A model generated the notes under the pieces. It was not told where the DNA came from. It saw nothing but the letters and a program-made list of their open reading frames with translations, and ran no database searches. Of a stretch of 64,000 nt of DNA, positions 44,627-53,795 are shown one piece after another. The position numbers and the translations under genes were made by a program. Positions within the stretch are counted from its first letter, which is position 1. Every line of letters begins with the position of its first letter. Origin of the DNA: Prevotella melaninogenica. Its GTDB lineage: Bacteria > Bacteroidota > Bacteroidia > Bacteroidales > Bacteroidaceae. The DNA is taken from positions 1,364,001 through 1,428,000 of the forward strand of contig NZ_CP072359.1 of the NCBI RefSeq assembly GCF_018128065.1, in the 5' to 3' direction.

Positions 44627-46270
44627 TTACTTAGCCTGCTCTAACTCGAGAGTCTTAGTAGTCTGATCGCATACTGAAGAAGGACCCCAGTACTGGATAG
44701 GACCCGGATAGATGTAGCATGTTTCCTTCGCCCACTTCTCACGCTGAGCAGCGAAAGTCTTGAATGGAGCACCATCGAGCTCAACAAGTGCCTTGCGAAT
44801 AACTGGCTTCATCTCACCGTTACGTCTCTCCATGTTCATCATCATTGTGATTGGCACACCTCCTGCCTTCCACTGATCTGTACCAGCAGTTGTATTCTTA
44901 ACGATAGCCATGTAACCAGTCTTACCGTTAGCAATCAGCTGAGCTGCTGATGAACCGAGTGCATAGCAGTAGTCTGCATCGAAGTTAGAAGGAGCTGCGC
45001 AACGACCCTCGTAACCGAAGAAGTGGTGCAGAGGAGAGAACTTACCTGTGTATTTGCCCTCCTTCTTCCACTGATCAAGCTTAGCAGCAACCATTTCAGA
45101 GATGAGTTTCTCAGTCTCAATGAGAGATACCTGCACGTTTCCGTGTGGGTCGCGGTCAAGAGAAAGCTGACGTGCAACGCCCTCTGGAAGTGTCTCGAAA
45201 GTAGCCTTGTTTTCTGCTGAGAGGTGCTCAAGGATATACTTACGCTGTGCATCCTTGTCAAGATTCAGATAGTCTGCACCGTGAGCAGCGAGCAAGTCGT
45301 TCAACTCCTGAATCAAACGACCAATAGCAGGAATAAACTCGATAAGACCCTCTGGAATCAAAACAACACCGAAGTCGTTACCCTGCTCTGCGCGATAAGC
45401 AACAACACCAGCAATATACTCAACGATATCGTTCAATGTCTGATCCTTAGCCTCAATCTCCTCAGATACTAAGCAGATGTTTGGCTGTGTCTGCAAAGCA
45501 CACTCAAGAGCAATGTGAGAAGCAGAACGACCCATCAACTTGATAAAATGCCAGTACTTACGAGCAGAGTTACAGTCACGCTCAATATTACCGATAAGCT
45601 CTGAATAAGTCTTAGTTGCTGTATCAAAACCGAAAGAAGTCTCAATCTGATCGTTCTTCAAGTCACCATCGATAGTCTTAGGACAACCGATAACCTGAAC
45701 GCCATACTGCTTAGCAGCATAGTACTCAGCCAATACACAAGCATTGGTGTTTGAGTCGTCACCACCGATGATTACAACAGCCTTGATATCCAACTGACGA
45801 ATAATCTCAAGACCCTTCTCAAACTGCTCTTCCTTTTCAAGCTTTGTTCTACCTGAACCAATCATATCGAAACCACCAGTGTTGCGATAAGCCTGAAGAT
45901 TCTCAGCTGTAATCTCAATGTAGTTGTGATCAACAAGACCACCAGGACCCATAAGGAAACCATAAAGGCGATTCTCTGGGTTCAACTTCTTAACCTCATC
46001 AAAGAGACCAGAAATAACGTTGTGACCACCAGGAGCCTGACCACCTGAGAGGATAATACCAACATTAATCTTAGCATTGTTAGCTGAATCAGCTGGAACA
46101 AACTCAACGAGAGGCATTCCGTAAGTATTAGGGAATAACTTCTTGATGTCCTCCTGATTGTCAACACTCTGTGTAGGAGCACCTTCCTGCACCTTTACTG
46201 CACCCTGAAGAGCCTTAGGCAACTTTGGCTGATAGCCTGCTCTTTCCTTCTGCAATGCGCTAATTTCCAT
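44627..46270 (-). CDS. pfp: Pyrophosphate-dependent 6-phosphofructokinase
   Basis: Pfp phosphorylates fructose 6-phosphate with pyrophosphate in a reversible step of glycolysis. The 547-residue protein is of the long PPi type. The substrate loop is [13 protein letters not shown] (about 74-86), and GGDDSNTNA marks the PPi-type site, where ATP enzymes have [18 protein letters not shown], a [10 protein letters not shown] motif and [15 protein letters not shown] follow. It is a single-gene unit with a leader of roughly 110 bases if the box at 46390 is used. Confidence 0.95.
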   Translation of the reverse strand: MEISALQKERAGYQPKLPKALQGAVKVQEGAPTQSVDNQEDIKKLFPNTYGMPLVEFVPADSANNAKINVGIILSGGQAPGGHNVISGLFDEVKKLNPENRLYGFLMGPGGLVDHNYIEITAENLQAYRNTGGFDMIGSGRTKLEKEEQFEKGLEIIRQLDIKAVVIIGGDDSNTNACVLAEYYAAKQYGVQVIGCPKTIDGDLKNDQIETSFGFDTATKTYSELIGNIERDCNSARKYWHFIKLMGRSASHIALECALQTQPNICLVSEEIEAKDQTLNDIVEYIAGVVAYRAEQGNDFGVVLIPEGLIEFIPAIGRLIQELNDLLAAHGADYLNLDKDAQRKYILEHLSAENKATFETLPEGVARQLSLDRDPHGNVQVSLIETEKLISEMVAAKLDQWKKEGKYTGKFSPLHHFFGYEGRCAAPSNFDADYCYALGSSAAQLIANGKTGYMAIVKNTTAGTDQWKAGGVPITMMMNMERRNGEMKPVIRKALVELDGAPFKTFAAQREKWAKETCYIYPGPIQYWGPSSVCDQTTKTLELEQAK

Positions 46271-46389
46271 CTGTTTAATTTAAATGATTTAAATATAATA
46301 ATCTGTTTAATATCTTTTGTCTACTAAAACAATGCAAACGAGAACAAAGGAAGTTTACTTCAACTTTGTCGAATGTAGCTTATTTTCTG

Positions 46390-46397
46390 CAAAATTA
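46390..46397 (-). promoter_or_regulatory. Putative promoter -7 box of pfp
   Basis: TAATTTTG on the minus strand, 119 bases before the pfp ATG. It is the only full match in the upstream region. Confidence 0.4.
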
Positions 46398-46490
46398 CCT
46401 TTTTTCTCCGATAAAAGAAAAGAAAAGAAGCTAAATTAAAATTTTAACTCTATTTTTATGTAAGAAAGCTTTGCTTTTCTATTTTTTATT

Positions 46491-46498
46491 TATCTTTG
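46491..46498 (+). promoter_or_regulatory. Promoter -7 box of the 46536-49956 operon
   Basis: TATCTTTG, with TTTG 17 bases upstream (46470-46473), lies 37 bases before the ATG. Confidence 0.6.
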
Positions 46499-46535
46499 AA
46501 CGTTAATATGTAGAATATAGCTATTTAGGATTAAT

Positions 46536-46808
46536 ATGAGTAACAAAAGAGATTTGAAACGCACCATTAATTACATTTGTGGTGATTTGTTCACAGAGGG
46601 CATCGCAGCATCTCTCTATGGTGAAAATCGTGATAATGACAATACTGAGGCTATCCTCACGGCTATCTTGGTAATGCACAGCAACTACATCAGACGCGTG
46701 TCTCATGTTCAACCAGGTATGCCGGCCAAAGTCTATTTTAAAGACTTAAAGGATAAGTTCAGCAAAGAAGTCAATGAGATTATTGACCAACTCAATAACC
46801 TTGCATAA
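46536..46808 (+). CDS. Small conserved-looking protein upstream of an acyltransferase (function unknown)
   Basis: The 90-residue protein is not recognised. It is a soluble, helical-looking protein starting MSNKRDLKRTINYICGDL and ending EIIDQLNNL, with no signal peptide. It has a good promoter, and its stop codon overlaps the acyltransferase start by one base (TAATG), so it is translated together with that gene. This supports it as a real gene. Confidence 0.75.
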   Translation: MSNKRDLKRTINYICGDLFTEGIAASLYGENRDNDNTEAILTAILVMHSNYIRRVSHVQPGMPAKVYFKDLKDKFSKEVNEIIDQLNNLA

Positions 46809-47368
46809 TGTTACAGGCTATATCTAAGTGGCTTCTTTATAAATTTATGGGGTGGAAGAAAGATGTTAGGTTTACCTTACCTGACAAAGCTATCATTTGT
46901 CTTGCACCTCATACAAGTAATTATGATTTCATAATAGGACAACTTTATGTTAGGGCTGAACAACAGAAAAGTAACTTCTTGATGAAAAAGGAATGGTTTT
47001 TCTGGCCGCTTGGTGCTATCTTTCGTAAACTTGGTGGTATCCCTGTATGGCGTGATAAGAAGACGAGTATGACTGACAGATTAGCCGAATATGCAATGAA
47101 GGCTGACAAGTTTCAACTCTGTATTACTCCTGAAGGAACCCGGAGTTTAAACCCTGACTGGAAGAAAGGTTTTTACTATATAGCGTTAAAAGCACAACTG
47201 CCTATCTTTCTCTTTGGTTTAGATTATGAAAGGAAGCTCATTGAGTGCTCAAAAGTGATAACACCATCAGGTGACGTAGAAAAGGATATGAAGGAAATCA
47301 AATTGTATTACAAAGACTTTAAGGGTAAACATCCTGAATTGTTTACGATTGGAAAATTAAACGAATAA
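46808..47368 (+). CDS. PlsC-like acyltransferase
   Basis: The 186-residue protein has the PlsC acyltransferase motifs: HTSNYD (HX4D, about residues 38-43), a GGIPVWR block and PEGTRS (about 109-114). It would move an acyl chain to lysophosphatidate or another lipid at the membrane. Strong hydrophobic segments are few, so a peripheral or monotopic location is likely. It overlaps the genes on both sides by a single base, a tightly coupled three-gene unit. Confidence 0.87.
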   Translation: MLQAISKWLLYKFMGWKKDVRFTLPDKAIICLAPHTSNYDFIIGQLYVRAEQQKSNFLMKKEWFFWPLGAIFRKLGGIPVWRDKKTSMTDRLAEYAMKADKFQLCITPEGTRSLNPDWKKGFYYIALKAQLPIFLFGLDYERKLIECSKVITPSGDVEKDMKEIKLYYKDFKGKHPELFTIGKLNE

Positions 47369-49956
47369 TGAAGATAAAATTGCTGTGTACCACACTTCTT
47401 GCATTGTTGTTTACAAACACTTTTGCACAAGTAGGTAAGTCAACATGGGGAAAAACTAATTATGAAGATGCGCCATGGGTGAAGAATATTTCTCGCCCTA
47501 ATGAAATCACAGAGGGATTACAGAACAGACATCTTTCAGTTTGGTCATCTCATGGAAAATATTACGATGCTAAGAAAGGAGAATGGAGATGGCAAAGACC
47601 TATTTTGTTCTGTACTACTGAGGATCTTTACACACAAACGATAGTTCTTCCTTACCTCATTCCAATGCTTGAGAATGCAGGAGCAATTGTCTTTACACCA
47701 CGTGAAAGAGACTGGCAAAAGAATGAGATTATAGTTGATAACGACAGTCGTATCGACTATAAAGAAGAAAGTATGAAGAAGAAGTGGACAACTACTTCCA
47801 CTAAAGGCTTTGCTCTACATTATGGAAGCTATAACGATGGTGAGAATCCATTTACAGCAGGTACGGCTCGACAGGTTAAAGCAAGAAAACGTAACAGTAA
47901 AATAAATTCTGTTGTTTATCAACCAACATTCCCTGAGGCTGGTCGTTATGCCGTTTATGTAAGTTATCAGACACAAAAGAAGAGCGTCGAAGCAGCAGAA
48001 TATATTGTTTTCCATAAAGGGCAAGAAACACATTTTTGTGTGAACCAACGTATGGGTGGTGGCACATGGGTTTATCTTGGTACATTTGACTTTGACAAGG
48101 GTAATAGCATTAATAACTCTGTTGTATTGACTAATCATAGTACTCACAGAGGAATTGTTACCACTGATGCTGTTCGTTTTGGTAGCGGTATGGGTAATAT
48201 TGTTCGTGGTGGAATGGTGAGTGGTATGCCACGTTTCCTTGAAGGAGCAAGATACTCGGCACAATGGTTTGGCGCACCGTGGAGTGTTGTCAGCAAGAGC
48301 AATGGCTCTAATGACTATAACGATGATATCAACTGTCGCTCATTGATGACAAATTGGCTTGCAGGAGGATCGTGTTATTTGCCTGAAAAAAAAGATGGTA
48401 AGAAGGTGCCTATCGAGCTTACCTTGGCTATCCACAGCGATGCTGGAGTAAAAGCTGATGATAGTTTTGTAGGTACTTTAGGAATCTGTACAACACAAAA
48501 TGGTAACAACACATTAGGAGATGGGCTTTCACGAACTGTTTCAAAGACCTTTGCAGAACAGTTGGTAGCCAATGTTAAGAAGGATTTAGACAGAACTTTC
48601 CACATGAATTGGACTACACGGTCTGTGTGGGATCGTAACTACAGTGAGACGCGACTCCCCGAAGTTCCATCTGCGATCCTTGAAACTCTCTCCCATCAGA
48701 ACTTCCCTGATATTAAGTTAGGGCAAGACCCTAATTTCAAGTTTACGCTGGCTCGTTCTGTCTATAAAACTATCTTGAAGTATGAAGCAAATATGCATGG
48801 TAAGAATTATACTGTACAACCCCTTGCCCCACAAAACTTTAAGATAGAATATGTAACTTCGAAGAAGGTAAGATTACAATGGAGACCAACCACTGATGCG
48901 GGTGAGCCTACAGCAACGCCAACCTCCTACAATGTATATGTTGCAATGGGAACAAGAGGCTTTGATAATGGTATGAATGTTCGCAATCCTTACTTTGAAA
49001 TAGAGTTGCTTCCTGGCGTTGTCTATAATTTTAAGGTAACGGCTTGTAATCGTGGCGGTGAAAGCTTCCCAACAGAGACTCTTTCCGCCTTACACAATGA
49101 AGGTGCAAGTCAGAGCATCCTCATTGTCAATGCGTTCCATCGTCTTTCTTCTCCTGCTGTTGTCAACACAAGCACCGAACAAGGCTTCGACCTTGAAGCT
49201 GACCCAGGACTAAGCTATGGTCCAGTGGCTGGATGGACAGGAAGACAAGCCAACTTCAACAAAGCTATGATGGGTAAGGAAGGACCTAATGCCTTAGGTT
49301 ATGGCGGTGAGGAACTTGTAGGTAAGATTATCGCAGGTAACGACTTCAACTACGTAAAAGAACACGCTGAGGCTTTACGTCATGCAGGTAAATACAATAT
49401 TGTCAGTTGCAACAGTAAGGCTGTTGAGTATGGCGAAGTCAATCTTTCTAAATATGCAATGGTTGACCTACTCCTTGGCAATGAGAAAGATGATGGCCAT
49501 AGCTTGTATTATTACAAGACCTTTAAGCCAGCACTTCGTCAACAGTTGACTAAGTATCTGAATAATCGTGGCAAACTCTTTGTCAGTGGCTCTTATCTTG
49601 CATCTGATATGCAAGCAGTCGATGAGCAGGATTGGTTGAGAAACAACCTCAAAATATCCTTTGATGGTGCAAACGGTGACAACTACAACTCTATTGTTAG
49701 TGGAATGGGAATGTCATTCGATGTTTATCGCACTATCAACGAACAGCATTATGGTGCTTACACCCCAGACAACATCTTACCTGTTGACAACGCCTTCAGC
49801 ACATTGACTTATGCTGATGGTCGAACAGCAGCTGTAGCATATAAAGGAACTGATAACAGTGTCTTCACATTATCCTTCCCTTTCGAGTGTATCAAGGATG
49901 CAACAACGCGCAGCAGCATCATAAAGGGCATTGTCAACTTTTTGATGAAAAAATAA
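47368..49956 (+). CDS. Large secreted amidase-like protein with golvesin-type and fibronectin III domains
   Basis: The 862-residue protein has a signal peptide (ending TNTFAQ). The parts of an N-acetylmuramoyl-L-alanine amidase (Amidase_3) fold are seen, but apart: SVWSSHGKYYD (about 52-62) and LENAGAIVFTPRERDW early, then IHSDAG (about 351-356) and PSAILETLSHQNFPD much later. Between them is a golvesin C-terminal-like beta domain (FPEAGRYAVYVSY ... TDAVRFGSG, about 185-275). A fibronectin III domain (about 485-570) and a C-terminal alpha/beta domain (about 580-862) follow. Related proteins are often labelled xanthan lyase; peptidoglycan amide cleavage seems more likely. Confidence 0.78.
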   Translation: MKIKLLCTTLLALLFTNTFAQVGKSTWGKTNYEDAPWVKNISRPNEITEGLQNRHLSVWSSHGKYYDAKKGEWRWQRPILFCTTEDLYTQTIVLPYLIPMLENAGAIVFTPRERDWQKNEIIVDNDSRIDYKEESMKKKWTTTSTKGFALHYGSYNDGENPFTAGTARQVKARKRNSKINSVVYQPTFPEAGRYAVYVSYQTQKKSVEAAEYIVFHKGQETHFCVNQRMGGGTWVYLGTFDFDKGNSINNSVVLTNHSTHRGIVTTDAVRFGSGMGNIVRGGMVSGMPRFLEGARYSAQWFGAPWSVVSKSNGSNDYNDDINCRSLMTNWLAGGSCYLPEKKDGKKVPIELTLAIHSDAGVKADDSFVGTLGICTTQNGNNTLGDGLSRTVSKTFAEQLVANVKKDLDRTFHMNWTTRSVWDRNYSETRLPEVPSAILETLSHQNFPDIKLGQDPNFKFTLARSVYKTILKYEANMHGKNYTVQPLAPQNFKIEYVTSKKVRLQWRPTTDAGEPTATPTSYNVYVAMGTRGFDNGMNVRNPYFEIELLPGVVYNFKVTACNRGGESFPTETLSALHNEGASQSILIVNAFHRLSSPAVVNTSTEQGFDLEADPGLSYGPVAGWTGRQANFNKAMMGKEGPNALGYGGEELVGKIIAGNDFNYVKEHAEALRHAGKYNIVSCNSKAVEYGEVNLSKYAMVDLLLGNEKDDGHSLYYYKTFKPALRQQLTKYLNNRGKLFVSGSYLASDMQAVDEQDWLRNNLKISFDGANGDNYNSIVSGMGMSFDVYRTINEQHYGAYTPDNILPVDNAFSTLTYADGRTAAVAYKGTDNSVFTLSFPFECIKDATTRSSIIKGIVNFLMKK

Positions 49957-49995
49957 CAACAAAGAATTTGGAATAATCTAAAAGCGTAAAGACTT

Positions 49996-50325
49996 ATGTA
50001 TAAAATTCAAGCAAACGCTTCGGGAACACGAAGCATTGAGATTACCGACAATCATCTTGAGACTATTCAGAAGTATTCACTTCTCTCTGGATTGATTGAT
50101 TCCAATGGTATTATTGACGAGAACATCCTCGACAAACTGAGATTCAATGTTCGTGGTCTTCTTGAGTCAGAACCAGGTAAAGATAAAGACTTGTTGGATT
50201 TGTGTCTTGATGTCATCTACAATCAGAATATGAAAGCCATCGGACTCAAAAACCTTGTTGTACTCTTCAAAAAATGGATCGTAACACACCAAGACGTTGA
50301 AGATGAGAATAAAGAAACACTGTAA
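49996..50325 (+). CDS. Small soluble protein (function unknown)
   Basis: The 109-residue protein is not recognised. It has no signal peptide or membrane segment and is charged, with an acidic end (VEDENKETL). It begins 40 bases after the amidase gene on the same strand and ends 86 bases before the ygiQ-type gene. The regular codon use and the placement inside a co-directional run suggest a real gene. Confidence 0.65.
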   Translation: MYKIQANASGTRSIEITDNHLETIQKYSLLSGLIDSNGIIDENILDKLRFNVRGLLESEPGKDKDLLDLCLDVIYNQNMKAIGLKNLVVLFKKWIVTHQDVEDENKETL

Positions 50326-50410
50326 TAATACTCATTGAATAAAAGTAAGTATCAATTTATTGAAAGTCAACAATATACTCACATATAAATTCAATTAAAA
50401 ACAAAAACAT

Positions 50411-52540
50411 TTGAGTTTACAAAAAGAAAATAGAAGAACTGCAAAGCAGCATAAAAAAACATCAGTTAACCAGCGACAAGAAAGAGACAACGCTGCTAAG
50501 AATGAGACAAAAACGTCAAGACCTTCAAGATATCAACTGACTGACTTCCTCCCTACCACAAAGAAGGAGGTTGAACTTCGTGGTTGGGATCAGTTAGACG
50601 TTATCCTATTTTCGGGTGATGCCTATATTGACCATCCAGCCTTTGGAGTTGCTGTCATTGGTAGAACTCTCGAAGCAGCAGGTTATAAGGTGGCTATTGT
50701 TCCACAACCTGATTGGCATGGAGACTTCCGAGATTTCAAGAAGTTAGGGCGTCCACGTCTCTATTTTGGTATCTCACCAGGTGCCATGGACTCGATGGTA
50801 AACAAATACACTGCCAATCGTCGTCTACGTTCTGAAGATGCCTACTCACCTGATGGCAGACACGACCTACGCCCAGAATACCCAAGCATTGTCTACTCTA
50901 ATATTCTCAGGCAGCTATATCCAGATGTTCCTATTGTCTTAGGTGGTATTGAAGCATCCTTACGCCGTCTCACCCATTACGACTATTGGAAAGACTGCCT
51001 CCGTAAGTGTATTCTTTGTGATGCACATGCCGATATGATTATCTATGGTATGGGTGAAAAACAAGTGGTAACTATTGCACAAGAATTAGAGAAAGGTGCT
51101 AACATCAAAGACCTGAAGCATATTCCACAGACCGTCTATCTCTGTAAAGAAGCAGATATTCCAGATGGTATAAAAGATGATGACATCGTTCTTCATTCGC
51201 ATGAATCTTGCTTGCACAACAAGAAGTATCAGGCTGAGAACTTTAAGCACATAGAAGAGGAGTCTAACAAGAAACACGCACAGCGTATTCTGCAGGCTGT
51301 TGACAACGTTTATGCCGTTGTTAATCCACCCTACCCTACAATGACAACAGAGGAGGTAGATGCGGCTTATGACCTGCCTTACACACGTGAACCACACCCT
51401 AAATATCGTGGAAAAACAATCCCTGCCTACGAGATGATTAAACACAGTGTGAATATTCATCGCGGATGCTTTGGTGGTTGTTCGTTCTGTACGATTTCAG
51501 CACATCAGGGTAAGTTTATTAGTTGTCGTTCAAAAGAGAGTATATTAAAGGAGGTAAAACAGGTAATGCAGATGCCCGACTTCAAAGGTTATCTCTCTGA
51601 CCTCGGTGGTCCATCTGCTAATATGTATGGCATGGCGGGTAAAAACCAAAAGGCTTGTGAGCATTGCAAACGTCCAAGTTGTGTAAACCCAGAGATATGT
51701 CCTAATCTTGAAACAGATCATACGAAGCTACTTGAAATCTATCACGCAGTTGACGAACTGCCAGGTATTAAGAAGAGTTTTATTGGTTCTGGTGTTCGCT
51801 ATGACCTATTGTTGCACAAAAGTAAGGATGAGAAGAGCAATGAAGCTGCTAAACAATATACTCGTGAACTGATAACACGCCACGTCAGTGGTCGATTGAA
51901 AGTGGCTCCGGAGCACACTTCTGACCGAGTATTGAAACTTATGCGTAAGCCATCGTTCCAACAGTTCTATGCCTTTAAGAAGATTTTTGACCGCATTAAT
52001 CGTGAAGAGAATATGCGACAACAGATTATACCTTACTTCATTTCTTCTCACCCAGGTTGCCAAGAAGAGGATATGGCGGAGTTGGCGGTGCTCACAAAAG
52101 ACCTTGACTTCCATTTGGAGCAAGTACAAGACTTCACTCCTACCCCTATGACTGTTTCCACAGAAGCATGGTACACGGGTTATGACCCATATACGCTTGA
52201 ACCAATCTTCTCTGCAAAGACGCCAAAAGAAAAGCTTGCTCAGCGACAATTCTTCTTCTGGTATAAACCAGAGGCTCGTCGTGATATTGAACGAGAGCTT
52301 CACCGCATCGGACGTAGTGATCTGATAGCTAAGCTATATGACAACGTTCCTAAGCATCACCCACGTGCTGTTTACGACCCAAAGGCTGTTGGTAGTACGC
52401 CCGATGTTCCTAACAAGAAACGTAAAGGGCGGGAAGAAAAGCCAATGGATAATCGTAAAAAATCTGCAAAACAAAATAGTAAACAACCAAAGAGTTTTAA
52501 CCCAAACTTCTATAGTAATCATCGTCGAAGACAAAAATAA
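50411..52540 (+). CDS. YgiQ-family radical SAM protein
   Basis: The 709-residue protein has the YgiQ N-terminal domain (FLPTTKKEVELRGWDQLDVI split at about 46-66; SGDAYIDHPAFG) and the radical SAM cluster motif CFGGCSFC (CX3CX2C, about residues 353-360). A second Cys group, CEHCKRPSCVNPEIC, may bind another cluster. The reaction is not known. No ATG lies near the expected start and a stop codon is in frame at 50396-50398, so translation very likely begins at the TTG at 50411. The C-terminus is Lys/Asn-rich. Confidence 0.9.
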   Translation: MSLQKENRRTAKQHKKTSVNQRQERDNAAKNETKTSRPSRYQLTDFLPTTKKEVELRGWDQLDVILFSGDAYIDHPAFGVAVIGRTLEAAGYKVAIVPQPDWHGDFRDFKKLGRPRLYFGISPGAMDSMVNKYTANRRLRSEDAYSPDGRHDLRPEYPSIVYSNILRQLYPDVPIVLGGIEASLRRLTHYDYWKDCLRKCILCDAHADMIIYGMGEKQVVTIAQELEKGANIKDLKHIPQTVYLCKEADIPDGIKDDDIVLHSHESCLHNKKYQAENFKHIEEESNKKHAQRILQAVDNVYAVVNPPYPTMTTEEVDAAYDLPYTREPHPKYRGKTIPAYEMIKHSVNIHRGCFGGCSFCTISAHQGKFISCRSKESILKEVKQVMQMPDFKGYLSDLGGPSANMYGMAGKNQKACEHCKRPSCVNPEICPNLETDHTKLLEIYHAVDELPGIKKSFIGSGVRYDLLLHKSKDEKSNEAAKQYTRELITRHVSGRLKVAPEHTSDRVLKLMRKPSFQQFYAFKKIFDRINREENMRQQIIPYFISSHPGCQEEDMAELAVLTKDLDFHLEQVQDFTPTPMTVSTEAWYTGYDPYTLEPIFSAKTPKEKLAQRQFFFWYKPEARRDIERELHRIGRSDLIAKLYDNVPKHHPRAVYDPKAVGSTPDVPNKKRKGREEKPMDNRKKSAKQNSKQPKSFNPNFYSNHRRRQK

Positions 52541-52544
52541 AAAG

Positions 52545-52584
52545 AAAGAAGGAGTTATGACGCAAAAATCATAATTCCTTTTTT
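52545..52584 (+). terminator. Terminator after the YgiQ-type gene
   Basis: AAGGAgTTATGA (52549-52560) pairs with TCATAAtTCCTT (52569-52580), a G-T pair in the middle, followed by TTTTCG. Confidence 0.75.
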
Positions 52585-52663
52585 CGTCTTATTTCTCAAT
52601 TCCACAACCCTGTTAAATATATTGAGGCATTGCAGGTAGACCTCATCAGATGTGTGATTTTTC

Positions 52664-52950
52664 TGGTTCTATAACGAATCGTGTGGGTAAATAGTTTTTC
52701 CCTTGCCAGCGTTCCTGTGTTTAATGGCTTTATGGCTGAACAGAAGAATACGGAGTAATCTACGAATATAAAGGGGGTTAAACTAAACAAGCTTCTACAC
52801 ATCTCCTGTTTAATCTTAGTATTACAACGTTTTGCTCACAATTCATCCCCTGTCATCCTTATATCATAGTGAAGTTAACCATCCGCACATGTGGTGTTAA
52901 CCATCCGCACCACATGTGCTAAGCATCCGCACCACAGAAAATGATGGTAA
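52664..52950 (-). repeat. Long dispersed repeat, copy 2 (inverted partner of 33431-33742)
   Basis: Its reverse complement aligns with 33431-33742 from end to end. The order is kept: the CCCACACGATTCG block (here near 52673-52688), the GTGTAGAAGCTTG block (52789-52802), the GATGAATTG block (about 52840) and the palindrome array at the far end. Confidence 0.88.
52884..52940 (+). repeat. 22-bp periodic palindrome array, site 4
   Basis: Centres at 52891 and 52913 (GCAC-N5-GTGT at 52885-52897; GCAC-N5-GTGC at 52907-52919) and a half unit centred near 52935 are 22 bases apart. It is the end part of long repeat copy 2. Confidence 0.8.
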
Positions 52951-52975
52951 ACATTCACAAACATTGTATGAAATA

Positions 52976-53108
52976 AGACTTTAAAACATCCTTTTCCGCT
53001 GGCTAAAGTGTAAAACGCTAAAACTAAACTAAACAAATAACTTCTTTCTATGAATACAGCAGATATTATTCTAATTGGGGCAAACAACCCACACGGTTCA
53101 TTATAGAG
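52976..53108 (+). repeat. Degenerate partial third copy of the long repeat
   Basis: CGCTGGC near 53000 and CCCACACGGTTCATTATAGAG (53088-53108, written here with two changes against the other copies) resemble the right end of copy 1, in the same direction. It faces copy 2 as an inverted neighbour. The stretch 53109-53364 shows nothing recognisable. Confidence 0.5.
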
Positions 53109-53364
53109 ATGCTTTTTTAGATAGGTGAACTGTTTTTTCAGATTCAACACCTATATTTAAATTATCAATATAAAAGTTGAGATTAAACTCAAAACAGAAT
53201 AAAGAGAACTACTTAAAACAAAAATTAAAAACAGAATTGAAGATAGAGAAAATAACGTTTTAGATATAAATAAATCTGAATTCAGTAGAAAACTACCTCA
53301 AAAGATGAGTTTAGTAGTCATTATAGTTAATTAAATGTTAAAGCAATATCAATCTAAACAAAAA

Positions 53365-53396
53365 TTTGCTTGTTAAGATGTTCTTTTATATCTTTG
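53365..53396 (+). promoter_or_regulatory. Strong promoter of the candidate RNA
   Basis: TTTG (53365-53368), 20 bases, TATCTTTG (53389-53396): a full match to the Bacteroidota promoter with no protein gene directly downstream. Expected start of RNA near 53403. Confidence 0.7.
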
Positions 53397-53402
53397 CATA
53401 TA

Positions 53403-53747
53403 GAAAATAAAGAATGTTGCAACAATACAACATAGATTATTTAAGACATAAAGAAATTATCATCTATATATTATTCACAAGCCAAGATAAGGTTTAAAAT
53501 TGAGACTTGTTAATGATGAAAGAGATGATAAGAACTATTTTACTAAGGACATCAAAAGAAACATATATCTGCTTAGTTGCGTTAACCACACAAGAATAAT
53601 TCACGCAAATAACAGTCCGAAATACATAGGTTAGTTTTTTAAGGGAAGGATAACAGTATTGTCACGAGTCCAACATAGGATAATGTTGAGATTTCGAAGA
53701 CACACAGCCAGTCCTGATTTCACGTGAGTGGAATCAGGATTTTTATT
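53403..53747 (+). ncRNA. Candidate non-coding RNA, about 340 bases
   Basis: A full promoter precedes it and a strong terminator (53712-53747) closes it, with no convincing coding frame between. The 5' end has a hairpin ATGTTG/CAACAT (53413-53432), and a perfect CAACAT/ATGTTG hairpin lies near the 3' end (53671-53688). Those two repeats could also pair with each other. It does not show the marks of tmRNA, RNase P RNA or SRP RNA. A 28-codon frame at 53513-53599 exists, but its start lacks a clear ribosome site. The alternative is an unusually long, terminated leader for the gene at 53796, though that gene has its own promoter. Confidence 0.5.
53712..53747 (+). terminator. Terminator of the candidate RNA
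   Basis: TCCTGATTtCAC (53712-53723) pairs with GTGgAATCAGGA (53728-53739) around a GTGA loop, then TTTTTATT. Confidence 0.85.
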
Positions 53748-53755
53748 AGAGAAGT

Positions 53756-53786
53756 TTTGTTTTGTCCATGAAAGTATCTATATTTG
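53756..53786 (+). promoter_or_regulatory. Consensus promoter directly before the ATG at 53796
   Basis: TTTG (53756-53759), 19 bases, TATATTTG (53779-53786). The box ends nine bases before the ATG, so the message would have almost no leader. Confidence 0.7.
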
Positions 53787-53795
53787 TATCCATAT

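Noticed and set aside
52596..53150. Several frames of 60-90 codons on the minus strand in the repeat region
   Set aside because: They are not kept in the matching copy at 33431-33742, so they are by-products of the repeat and not genes.
53513..53599. A 28-codon frame inside the candidate RNA
   Set aside because: It could be a leader peptide, but there is no clear ribosome site and its composition is not convincing, so it is not listed as a gene.
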